From positions 372,001 to 436,000 of the forward strand of contig NZ_PVZC01000005.1 in assembly GCF_003002095.1 (NCBI RefSeq): a stretch of 64,000 nucleotides of DNA. Reading direction: 5' to 3'. The translations under genes were made by a program, and so were the position numbers. The stretch is from Allonocardiopsis opalescens. Lineage in GTDB: Bacteria; Actinomycetota; Actinomycetes; Streptosporangiales; Streptosporangiaceae. This document shows positions 24,971-34,064 of this stretch, piece by piece. Each line of letters starts with the position of its first letter. Positions within the stretch are counted from its first letter, which is position 1. Under the pieces are notes generated by a model. The model ran no database searches. It saw only the letters and a program-made list of their open reading frames with translations, and was not told where the DNA came from.

Positions 24971-27900
24971 AGCGCCTCCCTGAGCAGCAGGCGCGCTTCG
25001 GCGTGCCGCTCCGTCGTACGCGCTCCGACCACCACAGGGTGGCAGAGCAGCGTCCCGACCTCGACCGGACGCGTCTGCAGATCCAGCAGAACCGTCCTGA
25101 GGTCGGCTCGCTGAACATTCGGAACTTGCAGGACGATCTCGCCGTATTCACGCAGCGCATCATGGATCGCTTCCCTGCGTTCGCCATCCCAAGGCACGGC
25201 GCTGATCTTGGGTGGCCGGAGATCGACCAGAGCACGCGGGGCTGACATCGATCCGTGCAGCCGGGGAGCATATGGGTTGTACGAGAGGCTCGGCTGCGCC
25301 GCCATGCCCCATGGCCACAGGACGTTGGTGACGGCGCGCGCCCGCTGCTGCCGGGTTGTGCCGGCTCCGAGGTGGAGTACTTCGTCCACAGCCGTTTCGT
25401 CGGCGAGCAGCGCTCCCAGCGTCCGCCCCTCCACCGCGAACCGGCTGCGCTCCATGGCAATATCGCGCAGGTCGAGCCAGTACCTGATCGCGGCGGGTAG
25501 GTCGGGGTGGGCTCCCGGCCCGGCGATGCGCGTGCTCAGCGCGGAACGGGCCGGACCCCCTAGGACGAGGTCGCGCACTCGAGCGGCATCGTCCAGTCGC
25601 TGTACCTCGTTCGCCACGGCGGCATGTCCCTTCGGCCACGACTCCCGTAGCTCTGCCAGCGCGGACCGGATCTCGGATGCGTCCTCGCGGATGAGAGCCG
25701 TCAACTCCTGGTCCATGGTCTCGATCGTGGACGGGATGAGCGCGTCTTCCAGCGCCCGGGTGAACGCGGCCGGTTCCTGCGTGAGTGCGCGCACGAACGC
25801 CTCGATCTGGCCAGTGCCTCCAGGAGCCGGCTCCGAGACCCAGAAGCGGCTGTCGTCAACCGGGTCGAGGTCGACCATGAGTTCGTCCGTGTTGACGCCG
25901 GGACAGAGCGCGGACAGAGCGGCCAACGCGACCTGTGCGGTTGACAGGGTGTAGCGCCTGCGCCACCAGGACGTCCACCCGACCGACCGCTCCGTGCCCT
26001 CGACTTCCGCCAGTGCCCCACGGACCGCTGCCAGCACCTGCGGATCAGCGCACCAGTTCGTCCAGGCCGCACCGAAGCGGCCACCGAGTTCTTCGTCGTC
26101 GGTGTCCGGTCCGAGGATGGTCGCGGACCTCCTCATGGCCGCCGACAGACCGTCCTCACTGATCGCCTCACCGTTCACCCGAGCGGCGGTCACCGCGAGC
26201 AGGACGATGTCAACCAGTGACTCTCGGTCGAAAGCCGACATCTCGCTGGGAAGCCGTGCTTCGTTCTGGAGGTAGTGCCGAAGCCGCTGAGTGCGCTCCT
26301 CCGCGTCGGGCGGCGGAATGCGGCGGGGGAACCGGATGGTCCCTGTGAGTGCGTCGCATTGGACGTCGACACCGAGCGCCGCAGGAGCCCAACTGTCGTC
26401 GGACTCTACGCCGAAGTCGAGCCGCACCGGACGCGCTCGCGGATCCCAGATCGTCCCGGACGCCGTCCTCGCGTACCGCAGCATTCGCACACCCCCCCCT
26501 TGCGCGTGCAGATGCCCGGTGAGCCGGGTGATGAGGCGGTCCGCTCCCCTGGAGACACGAACCTCGTAACCCGCGCCGAGGGGAGCGATCTGGAGTTCCC
26601 AGTCAGGTCGGACGGCAGAGGCGTCCCTCACTTGGTCAGGAACGGCCTCCAGTGCGGCTGCCGTCGGCGTATAGACCGTCACACGCCCCTCCGCGGTCTC
26701 TACGACGTCCACCGGGAGGCTGCGGTACGTCTCCCGGATGTCGATCCGCTGCTCCTCGGCTCCACGTCCTGCAGCACGGAGGGGAATCCAGTGCCGTTTG
26801 TTGGTAGCCCATATTCCGAAGTGCCTGGACACGTTGCCAGGGCAGAATTCCCCGAGCACACGAAGGGCCGGAAGGTTCACTGCCTGTACCTCATGCCGCC
26901 GACCCGGTATGGCCACTTCCACATCGGGGACCAAAAGATCATCGAACAGGTTCCCGGGGACGAATTGGCGTAGGGGCGTACGCGTGCGCAGACCGGCGTC
27001 ATTGGCCTGGGGCTGTTCCCCTGCCCACTGGTCGCGCAGGCGGCGGCGGATGGTCGGCACGACGACCGGCAACAGCGGTCGCGGCGCGTCCCACAGCAGG
27101 CTGTCCACCACGGAATCCGCCCAGTCTCCGAAGCCGAGTCCGAGCGCGGACCGCAGGTGGAGCCGGAGTCGTTGCCGCTCGGGCCCGGGACGGAGCAGCA
27201 GGGCGAGCAGAGCCACGATCCGTTTCTGCCGCTCCAGAGTCGGTCGCTGCCTCTCAGGGCTATTCGAGTGCAGAGCAACCGCTGGACCGGCGAGGTCCTC
27301 CCAGATCGAATCCCTGCCGGAGTAGCGCAACTCGACCGCGAGCCAGTCCAGGAGTGCGTAGACGGCCTGGATCCGCAGTACGTAGAGGTTCTCCAACGGT
27401 AGGCTGCGCGGAGGCAACTCAGGGTCGAAGAGGGCGTCGTATGCCTCCCACGCCTGACGGTCCCTGCCCCAGTCGCTCAGCACCACCACCGTCCACGGCC
27501 GGGTCATCGGGTTTCGACCGGCGCGTCCTTTGCGCTGCAGGAACTGGGCGGGATCGTGCGGCGCCTTGTGCTGCACGACGGCGCCGACGCGCTCGTCGTC
27601 GAAGCCGACCTCGAGTGTCGCCGTCGCGATGACCACCTGGGCGTCGGCGGCCACACCTCGGTCCTGCGAACTGGTCCTTCCGAGTTGCAGCGAGCGGTCG
27701 GCTTCGATTCCGTGCCCCAAGCGCTCAGGCAGCCACCACCACTGCCCGTCGGAATCACGTTCCTCCTTGGGCTCCCGGTGCTCCGGAGGGAGGCGTTCCT
27801 GCTGCTCTGCTCGCAGGTGCGCAAGGGTCAATACTCGCCTGCCGTCGTGGAGACGGCCTGGCCAACGCCAGCCCTCAGCGTCCAACAGGTCCCAGAACAG

Positions 27901-29382
27901 GCGGTTGGTGCTGTCGAGTTTGTCGGTGAACACGAAGAGCCTGCTGCCGAAGACCCCTTCGGAGGACGGGGGTGGATCGAAGGGGTCGTCGTCCATGGAG
28001 TCCAGGCAACGGGCCAGGGCCATGCAGGTCTGGATACTGGTGGAGATCGTCCCCGTCCTTGAGTGCGGATCATGCCGGAGCGCGAGCAGGTACTCGGCGC
28101 CGGACTCCTCCATCTCCTCGGCATCGGGTTGGACGACCGTCACGTCGCCAGGCCGCAGTCCAGTCAACTGGGCGAAGAAGTCACCGGCGTTTCGCAGTGT
28201 CGCGGACAGTCCTGCCCAAACAGGTGCGTGGCCGAGCGCGTGTGTCAGGCGGCGGAGCAGAATCGCGTTCTGCGCACCGGTCGTGCCCTCGTAGGTATGC
28301 ACCTCGTCCAAGAGGACGGCGGCGAGGGTCGAGGGACGGACACCGAATGCGCGCAGGTTTCCTGGAGCCCCGAGTTGGCGGTTGAGCGATTCGGTGGTGC
28401 TGAGCATGAGATCCGCAGGATCACGGCGAGCGCTGTCACGCGTCAGTCTCAGAACCCGCCCGTCCACGTCGAACCCGCACGAAGGAGTGCTGCAGACGAG
28501 TCGTTCGCGATTCTGGACGATATCGGTGCGGCGCCAGAGCAGATCCGCATCACACTCCAGGCAGCGCAGGTACGGGCAGACGAAATCTCCCCCACCGCGT
28601 CGCTGCCAGCCTTCCGCCCACCCCTGGCGCACGGCATATGCCGACGAGGGGGTGAGACCGAACCAGGTGGCCAGACTCAACGGACGTCCGTCAGGCTTCT
28701 GCCCAGCACGGATACGGCGGACGTAGCCCAGCAGTGCTCGGAGCTGGTCCTTGAGCAGTTCATTCCGGGGATACAGGGCCAAGGCCAGTGGACCCGAAGC
28801 TCGTCGCTCTTCCCGCTGATCAGCCAACCACGAGAGCAGAGGCAGATAGAAGGCCAATGTCTTTCCGCTGCCCGTGCCGGCCGAGACCATCACGCCCGAG
28901 GGCCGTCCGCTCTTCAGAGCCTCCAGGACCGCATTCGTACTGCGCCGTTGGAATCCCGAGAGCCGTTCCGGCAGGAGCGCTTGTGCGGCAGTGGAGCCGC
29001 CCATCCCCAGGACCGCGCCGATTTCGGTCAACACGCTCTGGGCCGGCACATTCCGTTCCGGTCGGCGCCGCGGCCGGTGCAGGAATCGGTAGTCGAGAAC
29101 CAGCGGTCTGCCGTGGGTGACGCGCCCTTTCCAGAACGCCTGCCGCAGGGTGGCGAGCAGGCGGATCGTCTCAGCGCTCCTGGATCGGTAGCCACCGCGC
29201 GGCGTCCGCACGATCAGGGCCGACTCAACGAGCTCGTCCAGGATGTCCGACCCGCCGCCATGCGCCGACAGGATCGAGAGGAGCTCATCCTCCGTCCACT
29301 CGGCACCGACCGCACCCCAGGAGAGGAGTTTCGCTTCGCGCAACTCGGTTTCGGTCAGAGCATTGAGAGCGCTCCTATCCAC
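24967..29382 (-). CDS. dpdJ: DpdJ, large SF2 DEAD-type helicase
   Basis: A helicase of about 1471 residues. Walker A is SAGTGSGKT near 167-175, motif II is LLDEVH (DEVH) in VLLDEVHTYEGT, motif III is SATL, and motifs V/VI read TATLEVGFDD and QFLQRKGRAGR. A Cys cluster (CPYLRCLECDADLLW, then CSTPSCGF) inserted after the first helicase motifs probably binds zinc. The remaining C-terminal 700 residues are of unknown fold. The start used is GTG 29382, with AGGGGGGA 5 bases upstream; the longer frame to 29436 would overlap dpdI by 62 bp. A run of eight G on the coding strand (window 26492-26499) lies inside the gene. DpdJ belongs to the restriction-like part of the dpd system. Confidence 0.86.
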   Translation of the reverse strand: MDRSALNALTETELREAKLLSWGAVGAEWTEDELLSILSAHGGGSDILDELVESALIVRTPRGGYRSRSAETIRLLATLRQAFWKGRVTHGRPLVLDYRFLHRPRRRPERNVPAQSVLTEIGAVLGMGGSTAAQALLPERLSGFQRRSTNAVLEALKSGRPSGVMVSAGTGSGKTLAFYLPLLSWLADQREERRASGPLALALYPRNELLKDQLRALLGYVRRIRAGQKPDGRPLSLATWFGLTPSSAYAVRQGWAEGWQRRGGGDFVCPYLRCLECDADLLWRRTDIVQNRERLVCSTPSCGFDVDGRVLRLTRDSARRDPADLMLSTTESLNRQLGAPGNLRAFGVRPSTLAAVLLDEVHTYEGTTGAQNAILLRRLTHALGHAPVWAGLSATLRNAGDFFAQLTGLRPGDVTVVQPDAEEMEESGAEYLLALRHDPHSRTGTISTSIQTCMALARCLDSMDDDPFDPPPSSEGVFGSRLFVFTDKLDSTNRLFWDLLDAEGWRWPGRLHDGRRVLTLAHLRAEQQERLPPEHREPKEERDSDGQWWWLPERLGHGIEADRSLQLGRTSSQDRGVAADAQVVIATATLEVGFDDERVGAVVQHKAPHDPAQFLQRKGRAGRNPMTRPWTVVVLSDWGRDRQAWEAYDALFDPELPPRSLPLENLYVLRIQAVYALLDWLAVELRYSGRDSIWEDLAGPAVALHSNSPERQRPTLERQKRIVALLALLLRPGPERQRLRLHLRSALGLGFGDWADSVVDSLLWDAPRPLLPVVVPTIRRRLRDQWAGEQPQANDAGLRTRTPLRQFVPGNLFDDLLVPDVEVAIPGRRHEVQAVNLPALRVLGEFCPGNVSRHFGIWATNKRHWIPLRAAGRGAEEQRIDIRETYRSLPVDVVETAEGRVTVYTPTAAALEAVPDQVRDASAVRPDWELQIAPLGAGYEVRVSRGADRLITRLTGHLHAQGGGVRMLRYARTASGTIWDPRARPVRLDFGVESDDSWAPAALGVDVQCDALTGTIRFPRRIPPPDAEERTQRLRHYLQNEARLPSEMSAFDRESLVDIVLLAVTAARVNGEAISEDGLSAAMRRSATILGPDTDDEELGGRFGAAWTNWCADPQVLAAVRGALAEVEGTERSVGWTSWWRRRYTLSTAQVALAALSALCPGVNTDELMVDLDPVDDSRFWVSEPAPGGTGQIEAFVRALTQEPAAFTRALEDALIPSTIETMDQELTALIREDASEIRSALAELRESWPKGHAAVANEVQRLDDAARVRDLVLGGPARSALSTRIAGPGAHPDLPAAIRYWLDLRDIAMERSRFAVEGRTLGALLADETAVDEVLHLGAGTTRQQRARAVTNVLWPWGMAAQPSLSYNPYAPRLHGSMSAPRALVDLRPPKISAVPWDGERREAIHDALREYGEIVLQVPNVQRADLRTVLLDLQTRPVEVGTLLCHPVVVGARTTERHAEARLLLREAL

Positions 29383-30088
29383 GTCGTCCCCCCTGAGGAC
29401 GGCCCGGGACCACCTTGAAATTGTGCGCGGCTCCATTGTCGACCAGCCACTGCCGCACTTCGCTGTCCAACATTTCCAGCGATGCCCCTCCTCGCGCGGC
29501 TACCGACACGAACTCCTTCACCGACTCGGGCAGCCTCCTTTCCAAGCTCTCAAGGAGCGAGTCCACCTCATCGAGCAGTTCGAGGGCATTTGCGTCGGGA
29601 AGATTCCGCTCGAGTCGTCCCAGTCGGCCGAGTGCTGCACGTAGTTCCTTGGCCACGTCGGCGATACCGTCGGCCCCGGACAGCACCTGCATCAACTCTT
29701 GCAGATCGACGGCACCACCGGCCCGCGACGAGACATACTCCCGCCATATGGCCATGACCGACTCACGCAATGGCGCTTCGAGCCGCACGAGTCGGCGGGT
29801 GACGGTCCTCAGTCCCCGTGTGTCCAGATCCCGGTTCCGGTCATCCAGGGAGTGCTCGATCGTTGCCAGGTCGGCGAGCAGGCTCTCGTACGTGTCCAGT
29901 CCGAACCACCAGACACCACGCCCCGCATCGGCGGCGGTACGGAGTTCGGCCAATTTGGGCAGGACGTCATCGATGGTCTCAGCCGCATCCTTGAGTTCGT
30001 TGAACTCCGCCTCGGCTCGCGCTGTGTTGCCGGCCCTCTCGACCGCCGTGCGGGTCTCTTCGATCCACAGCAGGCCGCCGTCAGCCAT
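29375..30088 (-). CDS. dpdI: DpdI, small helical protein of the dpd system
   Basis: A 237-residue, highly charged and mostly helical protein (EAEFNELKDAAETIDDVLPK; LDEVDSLLESLERRLPESV) with probable coiled coils and no known catalytic motif. It is named by position and size between dpdH and dpdJ in a complete dpd set; dpdI is among the genes tied to the restriction-like phenotype in Salmonella. The ATG at 30088 overlaps the dpdH stop by 8 bp and its stop overlaps the dpdJ start by 8 bp. A role as an adaptor between the ATPase DpdH and the helicase DpdJ is only a guess. Confidence 0.68.
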   Translation of the reverse strand: MADGGLLWIEETRTAVERAGNTARAEAEFNELKDAAETIDDVLPKLAELRTAADAGRGVWWFGLDTYESLLADLATIEHSLDDRNRDLDTRGLRTVTRRLVRLEAPLRESVMAIWREYVSSRAGGAVDLQELMQVLSGADGIADVAKELRAALGRLGRLERNLPDANALELLDEVDSLLESLERRLPESVKEFVSVAARGGASLEMLDSEVRQWLVDNGAAHNFKVVPGRPQGGRRG

Positions 30089-33000
30089 CGGTCTCCTCCT
30101 TGGGGAGGCTCATCGCCTGAAGGTGCTCCCTCACTTGGCGCAGCTTGAGGCGTACATCCCGCGCCACCTGATCAAGGTCCATACCGACTACGCCGGTCCG
30201 TTCGCTCTCCAACCGCGTCTCCGCCAGGCTCCGGCGGATCACCTCAAGCGCCCTTGCTCCTCGCACAGCGGCGCGAGCCCAGTACTGCGTGGCGATAACG
30301 TCGACCGCTCCGTGGCCTTCGCCGACACTGTCGAGGGGAAGCTCTGGAGGCAGGTCCCGAAGGACGGCCAGCGCATCTGCGAAGTCGCCGCGCCCTTCGG
30401 CTGGCCTGAAGAACCCGCTGTCCATCGCGAGCTGCCCGACCTCACGGGCGGCTCGCGCGACCTCTCCCGGTGCTCGGCCCTGGAGGCCGTCCGCGAGCAC
30501 CTTCACCGCGGCGACGATTTCCTGTGATTGATCGGGGGTCGCCTTCTCCACAGCGGTCAGCAGATCGCCGGCCGCCTTGCCCAGGACCGGGGCCGTGTCA
30601 CCGAATTCCTTGGCCGTCCTCCGCAGTTGAGCGACCGGTGAGCGCAGAAACTCGGCGAGTCCTTCCTCCAGCATGACCGCGTCGACGAGTTCAGCGGCTC
30701 CGGTGTCCCCTTGCCGCACTGAAGCGAATTCACTGACGAATGCGTTGATCGAAGGATTCGCGAGGATGTCGCGGGCTATCCGATCCACCTCCGTCCACGG
30801 CGGGGTGGCCGGGTCGGCGTGCGGCGCCTCAGTCGCCAGGACGTCGCCGATCCGCTGCACCGATGCGGGTGACAGCCCTGCCGCCATCAGTGCGATGGCG
30901 CGCGTTCCGATCGCCGCCTTGGCCAGGCCGCGTCCCCGGACCCGATCCAGGAAGGCGGCGCGTACCTGCTCGGCCCAGTCGTCGAGGTGGTACTCGAGGT
31001 CGAGCATCAACTCGACCGGATCATAGCCCTCAGGCCAGGGCCAGATCCCGTCCTCGGGCCGCCAGTGCCCGTTGTCGTAGAACCATCTCGCAGCCGCCAG
31101 CACCCTGACGCTTTCGTCGTCACGGCCGAGGGCGAAGAGCACTCTCCCTGAGCCGGCGGCACGGCCTCGTGCCCCCTCGAGCGTGAACGACGTCCGGTTG
31201 AAGAGTTCGCTCAGGATTCTCGATCCTTCACCGGTACCCGCTGTATGGAACAGAGCGAACTCGAGGTCCAGCCGTGATCGGACGAGCTTGAAGAGAAGTT
31301 CTCGGTAGCGGTCCGCCTCGTCCGTTGGCAGCAAATGTCCGACCTGCCATTGGAAGAGCTGGGGAAGCGGACTCGGGGCCAGTGTGGCGGGCATATCGAG
31401 CGGTTCGGGCTCCCGGACGGCCTCTGCTTGCGAAACGTGTGCCGTGGGCTCCGTTGTGACTGGTGCGTCCAGCGCGAAGGCATCGGTGACAGCGGGTGGA
31501 AGGTGTGACTCTCCGCCCCAGACCACCAGGGCACGGTACAGGCGCTCCGCCTGCTCTCCACTGCGTCCTGCCAGCACGACGTCTTTGGGCCGCTGCGGCC
31601 GGAACTCGAACCGGTCGCGGACCCGCTCGTGCGGATATGTCTCCCTGCTGATGTGCGCATCAGCCTCGATCAAGGTCTCAGAAACGCAGACGTCCAGGAC
31701 GTCCCTCGGCGTGGGATCGGATCCTCTCGCCGCCAGCGACCGGTGCAGCGCCGCGTCGTTGTAGGGGTAGAGCCCTATCCGGCCGAGCCCGGACACGTCG
31801 ACTGCGCCGAAACCGGCGTGGCACTCGTCCCTGAACCGGCAGGGCAGTCCGCCCTCGCGCGTATCGCATGCGTTGCGCACCCAGTCCGTCGCGCCGTCGT
31901 CCCGAGAGCGGGCCCAAGCGGATTCGACGTCCTGTCGACCGACCCGGACGAGGTTCAGGTAGCGGGCTACAAAGGTCGCACGGTCAGTGAGAGCACTCGG
32001 TTCGATTGTGAACCTGTGCGTTATGCGCGTCTGGACCGTATCGGGAAGTCGCTGGAACGGAGCGTCGGTCACGGCGAATACCACCCGCAGCGGAGCGAGG
32101 TCAGCACCCGGTTGAGTGGCGAACTGGTCGTACAGTTCACCGTCGATGAGTCCGAACTGCGCTAGGTCCTCGAAGAGCAGAACCAGTTCCTTACCCTGGT
32201 CGCGCAGCAGTTTCCGGGAACTGCGGAACAGTTCGTCCAACGTCACCTCGTTCTCGGAGGTCCGCATACCGAGCGCCTTCAGCGCCGCCTTGCGCAGTGC
32301 TTCGTCGAGCATCTCGAGTGCCGGCGTCGGATCGAAGCAGATGACCTCCCACATGCCCATGAGGTCCTGGTTTCCGGCGAGAGCCCTGCGCAGGCCCGTC
32401 TCACGGATCGGAAGGTCCGCCGGCTCGAACCCCTCCTGGTCGTCATCGCGCCGGGAGGTCCTCTCGTAAACCGATGCCACGAACCGGTGCAGTCGTCCGT
32501 CCGTCCGTAGCAGGGTCCGATTCACGGGCTCCAACGAAAGAAGGTCCGCCAGTCCGTTTCGGCGCTTGCCCTGGTCGTCGCGGTCCCCGAGCAGGCTGTT
32601 GCGTTCTTCCCGCTGTTCCCGTTCCTGCTCGCTCTCTCCTTCGCGAGGCGGCTGCGGTTCAAGCGTCCAGGTCAGCGCGAAACGCATCTCCTCGAGCAGC
32701 CGGTCCTTGAGCTCGGCGGGGTTCGTACTGCCCACCGCCGCGTCGATCCGCTTCATGAAAGCCTCGCCGCCCTGACCGGGAAGCCCCGCCACGACCCTGC
32801 GCAGCAATTCCCGAATAGTCTGGACCGCACGCGGGACATAGAGGACGTGATAGCGCTCGTCCGCCGGATCCACGTGGGCGTGCACCCAGCGCACGACATG
32901 GCTCTTGCCCGTACCGGATCCGCCGGTTACGGCGATGAGGGTGTTCCGGTCCGCGTCTCCTATACCGGCGATCAGGGCGTCTAGTACCTGGCGCTCGCCC

Positions 33001-33170
33001 TGGCCGGACTCCGTCTTCTCCTCCCCCTTGGCATGGCTCAGCACCATCGGAGAGTGCGCGGCGAGGAAGACGGCGTCGGCGCTGCTCGGCAGTGCTCCGA
33101 TGTCGGAGTACACGGCTTCCCGTACGGACTTCGCGCTCCAGCAGCGAAATCCCTTCATCGATTCAGTCAC
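30081..33170 (-). CDS. dpdH: DpdH, large P-loop ATPase
   Basis: A 1029-residue ATPase. Walker A is GGSGTGKS at 83-90 and Walker B LVLLFEDLAQFG near 334, followed by an AAA-like sensor strand (LRVVFAVTDAPFQRL). A Cys-rich segment, CDTREGGLPCRFRDECH near 435, may bind a metal. The C-terminal half is helical. The start is GTG at 33170 overlapping the dpdG stop by 4 bp. Size, ATPase type and order identify it as DpdH. It probably drives assembly or translocation of the restriction arm on DNA, by analogy with other multi-gene defence ATPases; no direct function is established from sequence. Confidence 0.8.
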   Translation of the reverse strand: MTESMKGFRCWSAKSVREAVYSDIGALPSSADAVFLAAHSPMVLSHAKGEEKTESGQGERQVLDALIAGIGDADRNTLIAVTGGSGTGKSHVVRWVHAHVDPADERYHVLYVPRAVQTIRELLRRVVAGLPGQGGEAFMKRIDAAVGSTNPAELKDRLLEEMRFALTWTLEPQPPREGESEQEREQREERNSLLGDRDDQGKRRNGLADLLSLEPVNRTLLRTDGRLHRFVASVYERTSRRDDDQEGFEPADLPIRETGLRRALAGNQDLMGMWEVICFDPTPALEMLDEALRKAALKALGMRTSENEVTLDELFRSSRKLLRDQGKELVLLFEDLAQFGLIDGELYDQFATQPGADLAPLRVVFAVTDAPFQRLPDTVQTRITHRFTIEPSALTDRATFVARYLNLVRVGRQDVESAWARSRDDGATDWVRNACDTREGGLPCRFRDECHAGFGAVDVSGLGRIGLYPYNDAALHRSLAARGSDPTPRDVLDVCVSETLIEADAHISRETYPHERVRDRFEFRPQRPKDVVLAGRSGEQAERLYRALVVWGGESHLPPAVTDAFALDAPVTTEPTAHVSQAEAVREPEPLDMPATLAPSPLPQLFQWQVGHLLPTDEADRYRELLFKLVRSRLDLEFALFHTAGTGEGSRILSELFNRTSFTLEGARGRAAGSGRVLFALGRDDESVRVLAAARWFYDNGHWRPEDGIWPWPEGYDPVELMLDLEYHLDDWAEQVRAAFLDRVRGRGLAKAAIGTRAIALMAAGLSPASVQRIGDVLATEAPHADPATPPWTEVDRIARDILANPSINAFVSEFASVRQGDTGAAELVDAVMLEEGLAEFLRSPVAQLRRTAKEFGDTAPVLGKAAGDLLTAVEKATPDQSQEIVAAVKVLADGLQGRAPGEVARAAREVGQLAMDSGFFRPAEGRGDFADALAVLRDLPPELPLDSVGEGHGAVDVIATQYWARAAVRGARALEVIRRSLAETRLESERTGVVGMDLDQVARDVRLKLRQVREHLQAMSLPKEETDG

Positions 33171-34063
33171 TCCGCGTCCTCCACGATCTGCACCTCAGCG
33201 ATACGGCGATCGCGTTGTCCAAGGCGCAGGGCAACGGTATTACTTGAGTCGTCTGAAGCCAGCAGTCTCACTTTCCCCATACGCTCCAGTTTGCTCATGG
33301 CGCACGCCACAGCGACCGGAATCTCCCCGTCGGGGACAGCGGATTGAGGAAGTACGGACCTGAGCCGCGGGTCGCCCAGAACGGGCAGAGCCGAGTACAA
33401 CCGCCGGAACCATTCGTCAGCGGGCACCCGGCGGGGCATGTCGGTCAGCACACCCGCAACCGCTTGGGTCGGATCGATCGTCAGAGCCGACCTCGATTTG
33501 ACCTCGACGCGGGCCGCCAGTCCCAGGGCCTGGGCCCATCGCATGAACGACCGCCACTGCTCGGGGTTGTCGACAGGAGGACGGTTATCCCGCCACGCCG
33601 ATCGGAAGGCCGACTCGGGTCCTTCTCCCCACCTGGACGCGAAGGGCCTGAGTGGGTCCTGAAGAGTGAACCAACTCAGCGCGAACCCGAGGTCCGATGG
33701 TGCCTTACCGGACTCTACCTCCTCTACCGTTCGGCGCCCGAGGTTCTTCAGCACACGCTGTCGAATGGTTCGGGCCTCAGGTGTCGCATCGGCAACGACC
33801 TCGGCCCTGAGCTTTTCTTGGATCGTCCAACGGCGTCGATCCCGAGTCCCCTCATCGATATCAAAGAGACGCAGATCCCTGCCGACCGCCAGCGAGGCCG
33901 CGAGAACACTCCCATCGGGCACCGCGCTGCGCGCCGCAACGAATGGACGGAGGGCACGATGGAGTTCGGACTCTTCCACACCATCAGGGCGGTTGGCCAG
34001 ATACCTGCCGATCACGACCAGCGCGGGAGCACTGGCTCTGACATGGCTCTTCAGATAGTCCAT
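33167..34063 (-). CDS. dpdG: DpdG, winged-helix-like protein of the dpd system
   Basis: A protein of about 298 residues starting MDYLKSHVRASAPALVVIG. The segments VIGRYLANRPDGVEESELHR and VACAMSKLERMGKVRLLAS have winged-helix character, one near each end. No catalytic motif is visible. The frame extends to GTG 34090, but ATG 34063 lies directly after the dpdF stop and has GGAG 6 bases upstream, so it is preferred. It overlaps dpdH by 4 bp. The name is from its place between the RecQ-like DpdF and the ATPase DpdH; dpdG is linked to the restriction-like phenotype in Salmonella. Confidence 0.7.
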   Translation of the reverse strand: MDYLKSHVRASAPALVVIGRYLANRPDGVEESELHRALRPFVAARSAVPDGSVLAASLAVGRDLRLFDIDEGTRDRRRWTIQEKLRAEVVADATPEARTIRQRVLKNLGRRTVEEVESGKAPSDLGFALSWFTLQDPLRPFASRWGEGPESAFRSAWRDNRPPVDNPEQWRSFMRWAQALGLAARVEVKSRSALTIDPTQAVAGVLTDMPRRVPADEWFRRLYSALPVLGDPRLRSVLPQSAVPDGEIPVAVACAMSKLERMGKVRLLASDDSSNTVALRLGQRDRRIAEVQIVEDAE

Positions 34064-34064
34064 T

